Position numbers and translations under genes: made by a program. Below the pieces are notes generated by a model. That model saw only the letters and a program-made list of their open reading frames with translations. It searched no databases and was not told the origin of the DNA. Source: Symsagittifera roscoffensis (Eukaryota > Xenacoelomorpha > Acoela > Convolutidae). From it: a stretch of 64,000 bases of DNA. Shown piece after piece: positions 1 through 11,500 of this stretch; position 1 is the first letter of the stretch; each line of letters begins with the position of its first letter. The stretch is taken from the NCBI RefSeq assembly GCF_963678635.1, contig NC_087066.1, positions 34,663,301 to 34,727,300 of the forward strand, in the 5' to 3' direction.

Positions 1-114
1 AATTTCATACATGTGAAGTTCAGCATATGTATATATTTTGTGTGTTTCCGTGCCAATCCTATTGTGTCGAATCTAAGCTTAACGAAAACTATTCTGTATA
101 GTCTCTTGAACTCA

Positions 115-1061
115 TTATCCAGTTTTTTCATAACACTTTTCTTTGAAGTGCCATTTAATTAAAACTCCAAATTGAATAATAGGTTGCACAAATACTTTAC
201 ATACACGTATCAACTGTTTAGTGCTGAAGACTTTTCTTAATTGATCGTATAAACTGCAAAATGTGTTTGTTTTTTTTTCCTGAGAATAGTGATTGACAAA
301 ACTTAAAATAATGTCTTTTGTTATTCCTAAGTACTTAAAGGTTTTCATGTTTCAATAACTCTTTGATTCATAACCGCTTCGATTACAACTTTCTGTTTTT
401 TTTGTTTATCGGTTTTGAGAGTTAGAGTTTTTTCTTTCAGCCAACGCTCAGTTTCGTTTAACCCTGTTTGATGCTTCTGAGCTAATCAATCATTTTAAGC
501 TGAAATTAAAATTGCAGTGTCGTCTGCATAAAGAAAAGTTTGAGTAATTTGTTGACTTGAGGATAAATCGTTTAAGAAAATAATGAAAAGAATTGCACTT
601 AAAACTGACTCCTGTGGCACTCCTTAAGAAAAGTAAATCATCACTTTTTTCAGTGATAATATACGTTCGCAAAGTTCAAAAATGGGACCACGCAAACTAT
701 AAGAGTAAGTTTAAATGATCAACCGTGTTGAAGGCCTATTTTTAGATTAAAAAAAAACATTGCTTTGAACTTTTTCACTGTTTCACTCAAGACGGAGTGT
801 TTCGCCGCTTTTCATAAGCTAGGTGGTATATGTGTTTTCAATTGAACATCGATCTTGTACTAAACCAAATTTTGTATTCTCTGAAACTTTTTGAATCTTG
901 AAAAACTCTTTCAATCTATTGTAAATTAGTTTTGCAAATACTATACCCAAACTGGAAAGTAAGGAAATTGGTCTGTAGTTTTCTGGCTTACGCTTAGATC
1001 CCTCTTCGTTAACCGGAAATTTTTGCAGTCTATGAGCACGCTGGGAAATAGCCTTATTCAA
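115..1061 (-). pseudogene. LINE reverse transcriptase remnant
   Basis: The segment at 819-1061 reads ENYRPISLLSSLGIVFAKLI, the classic LINE RT finger motif. At about 500-620 a shifted frame reads VLSAILFIIFLNDL followed by FLYADDTAILIS, with the catalytic YADD at 519-530. The segment 115-348 contains the thumb-proximal KYLGI motif. At least two frame changes separate these pieces, so no full RT can be made. The family (Jockey/CR1 group) is inferred from motif wording only. Confidence 0.8.
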
Positions 1062-1538
1062 AACACTTTTTGATTAATTCTTCTAGCACTGGCAGAGTTT
1101 CTTTTACTATTGATTTCAAGAAAACATAATTTAGATTGAAACAATCTAAATTACATTTAGTTTCAAGTTTTGTAAGATCTCAATAATTTAAGCCATATGA
1201 ACTGGCCTTAAAAACATAGTTTGTAAACTTTGTCGCCGCTTTTTAGCTTTACCGCTTTGTTTTTCATCCTTTTTGCTAATTTTTCCCCAAAAGTTGAAGA
1301 ACAAATATTGAAACCTTCGACTTCCGTTTCATCGAATATTTCGTCATTTTTTTGGTTTAATTTTATCGGTTACCTCATTCAGAAGAAAAAAAATTTCCTA
1401 CAATTGCTTTTAGCCTCTGCGTTAAATTTTTGTTGGTAGATTTTTTTTTGTCGTATCAGATGCTTAACTTTTATGCCTAAATAGAGTTTTTAAATCGCCT
1501 AAATTATAACAAAAAATAAAACGAGTTTCAATTTTGAT

Positions 1539-2081
1539 CTACTTGCTCCATGTGTCGGTGTTTTTGTATTTAGCAATCTCAAATTGTACCATACAAATTG
1601 TTTGACAGCTCAACATTTTGTTGCGAGGTTCCTCTACTGTTTCTCTTGAAGCTGCCGCAATTATTTTGTGCGTTGCATCTGGAAAAATGATTGAGTTTTC
1701 CAAGTGTGATTCCAATTTACTCAAAGTTTGTTTATTAATTGAGCTAGGTGGTATATGTAAACACGTGATAAAATAGGTTTTAATTTTTGCTTTGATCTGT
1801 AAAGTAAAAATTTGTGCTGGGTTTAAAGTTGTTTGACTTATTATCTGATAACTTAAATCGTCTCTGATGTAAATTGCAACGCCTGCTCCTCTTTTCTTAA
1901 GACTAATTGTCTGAATATTATGATAGTCGCTACTTTCGTAAACAGAATTAGTTTGCTCATCTTTCAGCCAGATTTCAGTTATGCGAAATGCACTTGGTTT
2001 TTCGTTGAAAGTTTCTTTTAACACGGTTACCTCCTCGAAACTTTTGTTATTGATCGCGTTTTGTGAAAGAACAATATCCAT
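1539..2081 (-). pseudogene. LINE apurinic-type endonuclease remnant
   Basis: A 180-residue frame contains TEIWLKDEQ and, further on, KKRGAGVAIYIRDDLSYQII. These match the 'ETWL' and 'GGGVAIYVRD' signatures of EEP/APE endonucleases of LINEs. It ends before the C-terminal catalytic SDH motif. It lies upstream of the RT remnant in the same orientation, as expected for ORF2. Confidence 0.7.
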
Positions 2082-2689
2082 TTCAATTCATGTTTGGATT
2101 TGGTCACCTGATATTTTATCTCGACACGAAAAATGTTTCGATGTTTGTTAATTTATCTCTTTATGGCAATTTTTTAAAAAAAACTTTGAAATAGAGGATG
2201 AGTGAGAAAAAAACGCAAAAAAAGAGTCATATAGGTCAAAGGAAAAAAAAAGAAATATCGTAAGGAAAGAAAACATAGAAAGCAGATAATGTGTAAATAA
2301 AGATGCTGGGTGTTTGATAAAGATGCTGGGTTTCACTGCGAAAGTCACAGTTCACCCAATTAACTGAATTTGAAGTTTTTTTGTTTCTTTATCTTTTTTT
2401 TTTATTTGCTTTTTCAGCTCATTTTTGAGTTTCTCTTGTCTTCCTTCTAAGACCTGCGTAAATCACAGCAGAAAAAGACTGCTCGCGGAAGTCGAAGGTA
2501 GGACTAACAGTAGTTCAGGAGTTCAAATGAGAAGTACAAGTCAACTATAATGATTTTTATCAAAACAAAACAAAAAAAAGTATTTAAAGTGGTTTCAGTA
2601 AAAAAAATGAGTTTAAGAAAAACAATATATTTCAACGGAAAAAGAAAAAAAAACAAAAACTGAGTCAATAACGAGACAAGTAGGGTCGT

Positions 2690-3374
2690 TTCCGCTCATC
2701 GGCAAATCATAAGCAAAATTTAAATCTGGCATTTTTATCAACTCAGATGAGCCTCATTGAGTTTACTTAAGTCCCAATTATCACTCTATCTGTTTTCTGT
2801 TTTTTTTTCTGGAATGGCGACTTCTCATCTTTGGATTTTTTTGCCTGGTCTGTTTCTCGTTTGTTTGTTGCTGCAGCTCGTCTCTTTACAGCTGTTGGGT
2901 TCACACGAACAATATCCTCAGTTTTTGTGACTTTTATGAACTTTTGCTCAATTCAGTTAGCTACCAAAATTGACACAAAACAATTAGTAGTTGCTGTTAT
3001 CAGTCCCATGTCACTTGCAAGTGCTTTTAGTTCTGTCTAGCACTCAGGCAGACGCTCGCGAATAAAAATATTGTTTCTATTCATAGGGTTTTCTTTATTT
3101 CTTAACTGTCGTCGAGCATGGTATACTTCGTGTTTATCATCGAAATAGATAAACTTCCAAGTTACAATAGCCACAAAGTTTTCCTTGGGTTGCCCGGTAG
3201 GATCTGACAGGCCTTTATCAGTTCTTCTGCTATATTTTTATTCAAAAACTTTTTGAAGAGATTTAAAGTGTCCCTTGTTACATTTCTCGAACGGCTTGCG
3301 TCGAAAGGTGGATTTTGAGTGATCAAGCAATCCTTGCTTGTGTACCTTTCTTGGACTCGTAATCTATCATTCAT
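2690..3374 (-). pseudogene. LINE ORF1-like remnant
   Basis: The frame 3374-3162, followed after a stop by FIRERLPECQTELKALASDM (about 3070-3010), resembles the C-terminal region of LINE ORF1 proteins of the baculovirus-FP-like type. In those, a predicted strand pattern is followed by an 'I.E.LT' segment. Stops interrupt it. The assignment rests on position upstream of the endonuclease and on general resemblance, so it is tentative. Confidence 0.45.
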
Positions 3375-3449
3375 ATTATCATGCTTTATTCCATTATTTG
3401 AATTTTTCCCTTTGTTATTTTGTTAAAGCCTGTAAATCCAATAATTCCT

Positions 3450-5130
3450 TTTGTAAATTGCTCACCTCTGATGTTCCCTTATTACATCAGTGTTCCCTTA
3501 TTGTTTCTTTGTGTATTTTTCACCTCAGTACTTTGTTCAGTAATTTTCCTCTTGATTTCAAAAAAAAAATTCGTCGGATTTGATAACTTTCCAGCGTATT
3601 AATCTATTTAATTTAGTTCGCTCAGTATTTTGTATTTGAATTTACAAACCCAGTATTTTTTATTTGAATTTACATTTGAATTTTTGATAAGTTAGTCTTT
3701 TTTCAAGCTGTTTTGCTCAATTAGAATTTTTCGAAAAAACGCTTTATTAAAATAAAAGAAAATCTTCAAGGTCGACCGATTTGAAAAATGTCTGATATCA
3801 AGGTCGACAGATTTGAAACTTGCAATCCGGTCTAATCAGCTGGCAATAAGCTGATGGGTTTAGCAGCTAGGAGATGAATCCTGTGAAGAAATTTGCCGGA
3901 AAAAAATCTATTACCCTTTACAATACCAAACAAAACATTCAAGTGTGTAGGTAAACACGCAGTATAACTTCATAATTTCAGGGTATTCAAACAAAGTTTC
4001 ATCCATTGATTTAATCTTATTGAACAAAAATAAACGAAATAAAAAAAAACGATTTAAAAAATTGAAAAACAAACTGTTCGTAACTAGTTGATCAAATAGG
4101 TACTCAAAAAATTCAATAAGACTAACTAAACCGACTATTTCGCCAAAAGCGACTAGCAAAACTACGAATGCAAAAAAAATCGGCTCCAGACTGGAATCGA
4201 GCCCAGCAATTGTATCAGTCCAAGCATTGGGGTTACCACTAAACTTGTTACGCAGAAAAAGTAATTGAGCTTGAGTTTGTTATGAAGCTAGCAAAGTTAA
4301 TTACAGGGGAAAAGTTTTGTACCCCAATTTTAAAACCTCGCGTATTGCAGGGGTAAAATTCCGCAAAAATTGGCCAAAAATGATATATAAGCTTAGATCG
4401 TAATACTTGATAATCACTAATGGAAGAAAAGCGTATTATAACAGCCAAGAGTATCAATCTCGTGAAAAAACAACTAACAATATAAGTCTAAAAATGAAAA
4501 AAAAAGTTTCAAAAACCTTTTCGTGTAATTTTTAGAGCACTCAACAACATTCAATTGACAAATTTGACACAAGTTGAGAAAATATCAAATGACATCATAA
4601 AATCCTATTATTTGAATATAAAGCTAAGATAAAAGTTATTACTTTTGACAAACTCTGATGTTGTAAACAAAACGCATCAAGAATGTACTCTGCATCTGCA
4701 CACTATTCAAAATAAAAACTATAAAGATTGCTTTACTATTTTTCAATATCTTAATCTAAATACCGTTATAATGAAGCATTAAAAAAAACTTTAAAAAAAT
4801 TATAGGGGGTATGATAGCTTGATTTTCTGATTGGGGTCATAAAACATCCAATTTGTTGTTGAGAGCCCCCAAAAAAAACAATAAACCTACATCAGCGAAA
4901 ACTTTCATTTGAAATTTTGTTTCTAACGGAACTCTTGCTTAGGAGAATAAGTCAAACAAGGCAAGCGCCAAGCTTAATATATCTTTGAACAAAATTTACA
5001 AAGCGGTAACTAAGCCGACAAAACTTGGCTGAATGCCCGGTTTGCAAAACAAATGATATCCTTATCTCGTATGGATTTAGTCATTGGACAACAAAGATAA
5101 AAGCTGACTTTTAAAAAGAAAGTTGAAACA
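3450..5130. other. AT-rich intergenic stretch
   Basis: I see no convincing coding region. Short open frames at 3911-4159 and 4248-4457 have no recognisable motifs and contain A/T homopolymer translations. The one structured item is a tRNA-like segment near 4173-4248. Confidence 0.6.
4173..4248 (-). tRNA. tRNA-like segment (tRNA pseudogene or SINE head)
   Basis: The minus strand shows an A-box-like TAGTGGTAACC (4241-4231) and a B-box-like GGCTCGATTCC (4203-4193) at tRNA-like spacing, followed by a T run. Two relatives with similar spacing occur near 24895 and 25840. The acceptor stem is not well paired, so a working tRNA is unlikely. A Pol III-derived SINE fragment is equally possible. Confidence 0.4.
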
Positions 5131-5300
5131 TAGCCAACAGAGTTTTAAAAAATTCAATGATTGCAAGCAAACATTAAACAATTAGACTTAATTTATGAAA
5201 AAATCTCAACGCTTGAATTTCAAAGAAAAATTACAGATGTCCTTGCAGTTTTTTTGAATTTCTAGAAAAAATTATGTTTGGCACTTTTTTGATAAGTAAC
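5130..5300 (+). repeat. Dispersed repeat, partial copy
   Basis: It begins with a phrase close to AGCCAACAGAGTT(GG) and includes the AATTTCAAAG...GCACTTTTTTGATAA segment shared with copies in the XRN2 introns. It is truncated relative to those at about 10654 and 15330. Confidence 0.45.
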
Positions 5301-5351
5301 ACCAGGTTACAATAACCCTTAGGTGTTGCGCAAACACTGTTTACACAAGGC

Positions 5352-5405
5352 ATAAGGGTAAGTGTGTTGCGTAAACGACCGGTTTTACGCAACACTTACC
5401 CTTAT
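5352..5405. repeat. Near-perfect inverted repeat / hairpin
   Basis: The left arm ATAAGGGTAAGTGTGTTGCG and the right arm (CGCAACACTTACCCTTAT) are complementary over about 20 bases, apart from a 2-nt TG difference. A short loop contains ACCGGT. A partial third version of the arm (AACCCTTAGGTGTTGCGCAAAC) lies just upstream at about 5316-5337. No gene is adjacent. Confidence 0.75.
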
Positions 5406-5798
5406 TGATTAGGATTCCTGATCGACGCCGTAATTCATGCCACGCTAAATTGACGGAACAGATGCAACAAAATCGACAAAACAGATGCTACAAAAATGAC
5501 CGCCCAAAATAAACCCAACAGTTTAACATTAATGTTGAAATTAAACATACGTTGTACCCAAAAAGTGCGACTGCAGTTGTCAAAAATGAATTAAAAAAAG
5601 CACTTGTACAAATCTTTAGGTTTTGAACACGTCTGAACTATTTCAGTTTCAGGGATTTTACATACGTTTTTTTTTGAAAAAACCTAATTTAGGACACGGG
5701 GCGAGGCTACATTTTGCAAACAAGCCAAGAAACAGCTATAAAATAGCGAAAGGAGAATAGCAAACACAGGTCTTGAAAAACAAAATCTTATAAGGAGC

Positions 5799-6562
5799 CA
5801 GAATTGAAAAACCGACCTAAAAATTTAGAGTCTCGCTACTTCCTTTTTTTGCAGTTTTCTTTTGAAAAAAGATAAATTTTAGCCAATCACAAAGCGCATA
5901 TCGAGCACATCCTATTTACATGCTATTTAACACATAAATTACAGCGAAATAACGCTTTTAATTAGCAAATTGGGTTAGAACAATAACTTCAATCGTAGTA
6001 TATTAATACTCTTGCAATCTGGCTTGTGTAAAAACATCACTAAGAAAAATTTCTGTTCTCGAGGTAATGAAAGACAATTTTAACTTAATTTTGAAACTAA
6101 GTCAATACAATTTTTGCTTCGTTTGCATTTTTCTAAACTGTTAAGTTTAAATTGGCTTCCAATGTCTTGGATTTTGAAGTCAGAATTGAACAACCGACCT
6201 AATAATTTAGAGTCTCGCTACTTCCTTTCTTCGCCGTTTTCTTTTGAAAAAAGATAAATTTTAGCCAATCACAAAGCGCATATCGAGCACATCCTATTAA
6301 CATGCTATTGAACACATAAATTACAGCAAAATAACGCTTTTAATGAGCTTTTTGATTTGAAAATTGGGTTAGAACAATAACTTCAATCGTAGTTGCTATC
6401 TGGCTTGTGTAAAAACATAACTATGAAAAATTTCTGTTCTCGAGGTAATGAAAAACAATTTTAACTTAATTTTGAAACTAAGTCAATACAATTTTTGATT
6501 CGTTTACATTTTTCTAAACTTTTAAGCTTAAATTGGCTCCAAATGTCTTGGATTTTGAAATC
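5799..6562 (+). repeat. Tandem duplication, 382-bp unit
   Basis: Copy 1 starts at 5799 and copy 2 at 6181, both with CAGAATTGA(A/C)(A/C)AACCGACCTAA. They stay alignable with scattered substitutions and small indels to the shared GTCTTGGATTTTGAA(G/A)TCAG. The extra bases around 6001-6015 in copy 1 and about 6346-6357 in copy 2 are the main differences. No coding potential is evident. Confidence 0.85.
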
Positions 6563-7382
6563 AGTTCAAAAAAATTCAAAACACTTGAAAAAATGAGAGT
6601 AGTCAAATTTCTATTTTTTTATATTAATATAGCCCAGTTGGAAAAGTATCAAAGAACACAACTTTCGAGTTTCCAACATATTGCAAATAGAGCCATGCCA
6701 GAAAAAAAGTCTGAAGTATATCTTAAAAAGTTAACTGTAATCAACGTCAAATTACTTCTAAACACAAAAAATCACAATATCAAAAAACTAAGTTAAATCC
6801 TGCCATTTTCTTAATCTTTAAATTGACAAATTTTCACTTGGTAAAATCAACCCGTGCGAATGAATCATGCACAAAAAGAGGAAAAAGGGAAAGTTTTGAA
6901 AGCCGTAAAACTTCCATTCTTATACTTTGTTCAAATCAAAATAATCATGTTCTGAAAATTTTTTTGGCAGAAAACCAATCATTACTTTCCAGGAATTATA
7001 AAAGAACAAAAAAAGAACGATTTCGAAAAGCTGACTTATAAATACGCTGAGAAACTGACTCAGTGACTTTCTTTTCTAACTAGTTGCTAACCCAGGAAAA
7101 TTTTATAGTCAGAATTGATAAAGCTGGCTTTTCGCATGCATAATCGTCTTTTAAGTTCTTCGATTTTCATGAATTTTTAAAAATATTTTGGCTCTTTTTC
7201 CTCCATACTCCCCCCCCCCACCACCTCACACGAGCTTCAATATATTAGTGTAACGAGTGGTTTTACGAGGTTGAGTATGAAGACCAAATATGTTTGTCGT
7301 GGCCTTATTAGTCTGTATGTAAATTTTTATAACAATCGGACAATGTGGTCAACAAATTTACATGAAAAAATTTGCAGGTGGT

Positions 7383-7401
7383 GGGGGGGGGGGGGGGGGG
7401 G
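7383..7401 (+). repeat. Poly(G) tract, 19 bases
   Basis: This is an uninterrupted run of 19 G, preceded by GGTGGT and followed by AGGAAAAGG. A run of C lies nearby at about 7210-7219. The length is prone to sequencing error. The tract could fold as a G-quadruplex. Confidence 0.9.
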
Positions 7402-7719
7402 AGGAAAAGGAGCCATTATTTTTTTATTGAAACTAACAATTTCAGATAGTGCAAAACACTATTCAGGTACTGCAAAATACTAGTTAAAAAGATTTTTTTT
7501 CTGCTACGAATTCTGAAAATTATCATCCATTTGCTCAAGTAGAAGTCACTCAATTTTTCGCACATGCTCTGTCATAATTGTGCAAGAAAGGATGATTATG
7601 TAAAAATTGAAGGCAAGCATCAAATGTTGCATGAAATAAACAGGAAAGTATTACGCCGAAATGTGCATAGTTTAAGGAATTCAAAAACTTTCTTGGTTGG
7701 AAAACTTCTGAAAAGGGGT

Positions 7720-7975
7720 AAAAACTCTTCTGCTGTGAAATCTGAAAATGTAAATCCACCTTTGCGATTAGCTGTTGATCACGTTTTTCGTGACCTTACT
7801 ACTCTTGCAGTGCGATAATGGAGAGTTTGCTTTCCTTTTAACTAAGGAAACAAGCTTTAAAAAAATCACAAGTGAAACAGCGAAAAATTAAAATTGAGCG
7901 TGAAAAATTTTTTTGAAAAAAATTCATCAAGACATATATAAGAGCCTTCCGTTCCTCGACTATTCAAAAGTTTAT
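7720..7975 (+). repeat. Dispersed repeat copy (3' portion)
   Basis: It shares GTTGATCACGTTTTTCGTGACCTTA-type sequence and the terminal ATATATAAGAGCCTTCCGTT phrase with the XRN2-intron copies at about 10654-11095, 15330-15705 and 24060-24545. It lies in intergenic DNA just past the XRN2 3' end. Confidence 0.55.
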
Positions 7976-8314
7976 AATATTTAGCATCACACTACAACAG
8001 ACAACTCAAATTTAGTCGAAGCATTAAAGGCTGAGCCATGATTGGCGGCCTTCGTGAACATTTACTAACGACAAATTCTCTTCAACTGCCTATGCTGGTT
8101 CAAAAATAGGCTTGGTAATGTTTGCTTATCTCTATACACAAAACACTGAACTCATTTGAAATATATTTGAAACTTTGAAAATATTATGCACATCGATATA
8201 AGAACAAAACGAAAATTGACCAATAAAATAAAAAGAAAAAGGAAGTTGAACAAATTTTTGATTAGATCAACAAAAAGTGGTTATCATCACTTCAGATTTC
8301 AACGACGTGGTCTG

Positions 8315-8320
8315 TTTATT
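8315..8320 (-). promoter_or_regulatory. XRN2 polyadenylation signal (AATAAA)
   Basis: The minus strand reads AATAAA only 12 bases after the XRN2 stop codon (8335-8333). That implies a very short 3' UTR. A hexamer this close to the stop is unusual but plausible in a compact gene. No alternative AATAAA of better position was identified. Confidence 0.55.
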
Positions 8321-8332
8321 TCATAATCAGTT

Positions 8333-8588
8333 TCAGTAGACACCATAGCCGAATCCACGTCGACTATTTCCTCTCCCTCCTCCTCCCATTCCTCTTCTAT
8401 CATTTCCTCCTCTGGAGTTGAAGTAGCCCCCTCTAACGGGACTGCCGTTGAAGTTATTGCTGTGGTGGCTACTGTTGTCACTGCTGTTTGAGATTCTCTG
8501 TCTCTTGAACGGGTTCGAGGTCTGTGAGGAGGATCTGTCAGAATAGCCACTGTCTCCTCCAACACTGCTATCCGTGAATGACTGGCGA
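8333..8588 (-). CDS. XRN2: XRN2 exon 19 (residues 924-1008, stop)
   Basis: It encodes a Ser/Asn-rich segment ([20 protein letters not shown]) and a final [17 protein letters not shown] before TGA. The acceptor is TTTAAATAG. Frame continuity from exon 18 supports it. Confidence 0.87.
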
Positions 8589-11500
8589 CTATTTAAAAAA
8601 AATTCATCAGTACCAAAGGCGTCCACAATATTTACTGACTCAACTTCGGTAACGCTTGATCAAAAAATCTACTCGTCCGTCAAAAAACCAAGACCAGGAA
8701 AACAACAAATGTTTGGCTCAACATCAGTTTAAAACATTTTCCAACTTTTGAATTTCGGAGAAAACAAATCACGTCAGAGTTCTTGAAAATCAACATTTTT
8801 CATGATTGGAACTTTTTTTAAAACAAAGTTAACCCAATTTGAAAAAACTTGGTCAATAGATAATTTTTATTCCGCTGAAATTCTTAAAACTAACATCCAC
8901 TTTCGAAGTCATTTATGTTTCTTCGCGTCATTTCCACTTTCGTAATTAGAGAGCTTAATTTGCACTACTTTTAGCAAATTAATTTGAATTGAACTTAAGA
9001 AATCAGAAGCCAAACCGAGCAAAAACCAAATTGAAAAATTATATATCTCAGTGCCTTCACTACGTTGATTGGCAAGTTATGAGCCCAAAGTTAAGACTTT
9101 AAAAGGTGGTTTTTGTAATTTTCAACGCTGAGAAACATCTTAATTCAGATTCTCATTAAATTGAGCAGAGTATTGCGCAACTAGATACGTATCTGTGCAA
9201 TTTTATTCATAATTAGGATGCTCTATTAGAAACGATATATTATTCATCATTCTCAAAAAAATTTTCACACGTAACCATCGTAAAATAAGAAGAGTCATAT
9301 CCTAGCTCTGATGGTGAGTTTAAATTAGCGAAATAAAGGTCATCGCGTAGCAGTATGCCGTTTTTCGTTTTGTTTTCAACTGAACCATCTGAAATTGATT
9401 TTAAAAATATCCACAAAGCCATCTCACCCGTAGCTATTTGAGTTCCCATATCCACCTTGCCCCGTATCCTGGTCGAAGCGGATATGCTGAGGCTGCGGGT
9501 AATTTTGTCCTCCCCGGTTGAACTGGTTATTTGGACTAGATCCATGCCAAGACTGTCTTCCCCCTCCTCCTCGATCCCCTCCACGCCCTCCCCCGCCACC
9601 TCTGCCGTAACTGCCTGGAGGTGGGATAGAAACGCCCCCTCCTCCTCTATGACTGTGATCATTGAAATTATTATTTCCATAACCGCCTCTTCCATAATGA
9701 CCACCGCCGCCAATACCCTCAGCCCTGTAAAATAGACACTGCTGTTCAACATTACATTTCATAGCCTAAAATTCACCCAGCTTCAAAGAAATTAATATGC
9801 TTATGAAATAATTGATAGTATTGAATCGATTTGAAATTATTGGAAGCTTCTTCAATGCAGATGGAATACTGGAACCTGAGCATGCGATGGCCAGCCTGTC
9901 CTAAGCTGCCCCTCTGGTTGTGGCGTGTGAATCCAATCATGGGTCTGTACTGACCATCTCTCTTATTGTCCCAGTCCCCTGGTTTCAACACTTTATCCGG
10001 CATCCTGAAACCCGCGACATGTCACAATATATCACAGACTGTTCCCACAACAGTTATCATTGCAAAAAAAGGTGATGAAAATTAGACAATGCCATTACAA
10101 CTTCTTGATCAACCGTTTACAAGTTTTGAGTGAAAAAAATTCATCGTTGAAATGAAGAGGCAGAATATTAAGACATTTTACCTAGACACAATTGAGTCTG
10201 ATTAGCAAAAATCTCCGACGACTCACGATCATAAGGGTTCTAATATGATACCACATTTATTGAACCCGACTCAAGTTTTTTTCTGACGTGTCCGAAATTC
10301 GTTGGAAAAATTCACATGCCGAAATATTCTCGTAGGAGCAATAAGCACACTTCCGACTTCCGAACAAAATCTTGATTCACAATTCATTTCAATCTCCCCT
10401 AAATGCTTCCCTGTTTACAATCTACTCACTTGCAGCCTGGCAGTATGGTGGCCTTGTATATATGGCTAGGTGGGAAGTAGGGGTCCTGAAAACAGATTTG
10501 GAGCACCTTGTTGTACGTGAGGTCTGGCAACTGTGGAACTGGACTCTTGAAGGTCCTTAAACCCAGCGCTAATTGATTCAACATTAAAAAGAACATTATA
10601 GCAAGAACACATCAGGAAGCAGAACACAATATTTTGCAAGTAATAATTATACATAGCCAACAGAGTTGGAAAAGAGTCAATGACGGCAAGAAATCAGAAA
10701 ATAAAATTGACATGTTTTTCGAAAACAGCCAACAGATAGTTGGAAAAGAATAAAAAAACTGAACAATTCAACTTTCAAATTTCAAAGTAAAAACTATATG
10801 GCCTCAATACTCTTTGAAATTCAAGACGAATTATGATTGACAGTTTTTTTTTTGATAAAGATAACCTATTTTGAGAAATTGGGATCATGAGCTTAATTTT
10901 TTATTCCACTTGGAAATCTGAAAATTAAAAACCACTTTCCAAATTAGAAGCCGATCAGGTTTATCGTGACCTTGACACTTTTGCCGTTCGGTAGTGGAGA
11001 AATCAAAAGCCAAACCGCGAAAAATAAATTAAAGGATTTTGCTAAAAAAAAAACACCACAATCTATATAGTTCACTTTCTTCGACTCTTATTGACTAAAG
11101 CTCGTCTTACCCTCCAACAGACGTGAAATGCTCATCGGGCCAAACTGTGCAGGCCATTCCATAACAAAGACTCGGGTCCAAGGACACGTGCTACAACAGA
11201 GTCAAATAAGCTCACTTTTGAACACAAAATATCATCAGAACATACGGGGAGAAAACAACTCAAACTGAACTTTTTTCTCAAATACTGATTAAACCCAAAT
11301 CATCATGATTGATCATTTGTCTCATTTTTACGGCTTTTGGTAACACTACGAACTTGCGAAAGTTATAGACTATCAAATGCCTTCACGAGTACGGTGCTGA
11401 TTTAAAATATCCGGACAAAATGCATTTAGCTAGAAATTTAAAACGTTTTTCTCAAATTGTGCTGACTTTAAGTTAAAAACAATGATGAAGACAACTTGCT

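Larger units (their letters stand above)
1..3450 (-). mobile_element. Decayed LINE (Jockey/CR1-like non-LTR retrotransposon), truncated by window edge
   Basis: Read on the minus strand, from right to left, this block has an ORF1-like region (about 3374-2700), an APE-type endonuclease region (2081-1539) and a reverse transcriptase (about 1061-115). The order is that of a two-ORF LINE. Each part is broken by stops and frame changes, so the copy is dead. The 3' end lies beyond the left edge. The right limit is set by where ORF1-like similarity fades and is approximate. The lack of an RNase H or LTR argues against an LTR element. Confidence 0.8.

Noticed and set aside
6533-7041. Two plus-strand frames of 87 and 72 codons
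   Set aside because: They are Lys/Asn-rich translations of AT-rich DNA, one overlapping the end of the 382-bp tandem repeat; no motifs.
7271-7483. Plus-strand frame with a poly-Gly run
   Set aside because: The glycine run is just the poly(G) tract; no family motif.
8299-8565. Minus-strand frame of 88 codons overlapping XRN2 exon 19
   Set aside because: It is an alternative frame of repetitive Gly/Arg codons. The XRN2 frame is fixed by exon phase and ends at 8333.
9240-9752. 170-codon minus-strand frame
   Set aside because: It is a shadow of the XRN2 exon 18 RGG repeats in another frame, running into intron sequence.
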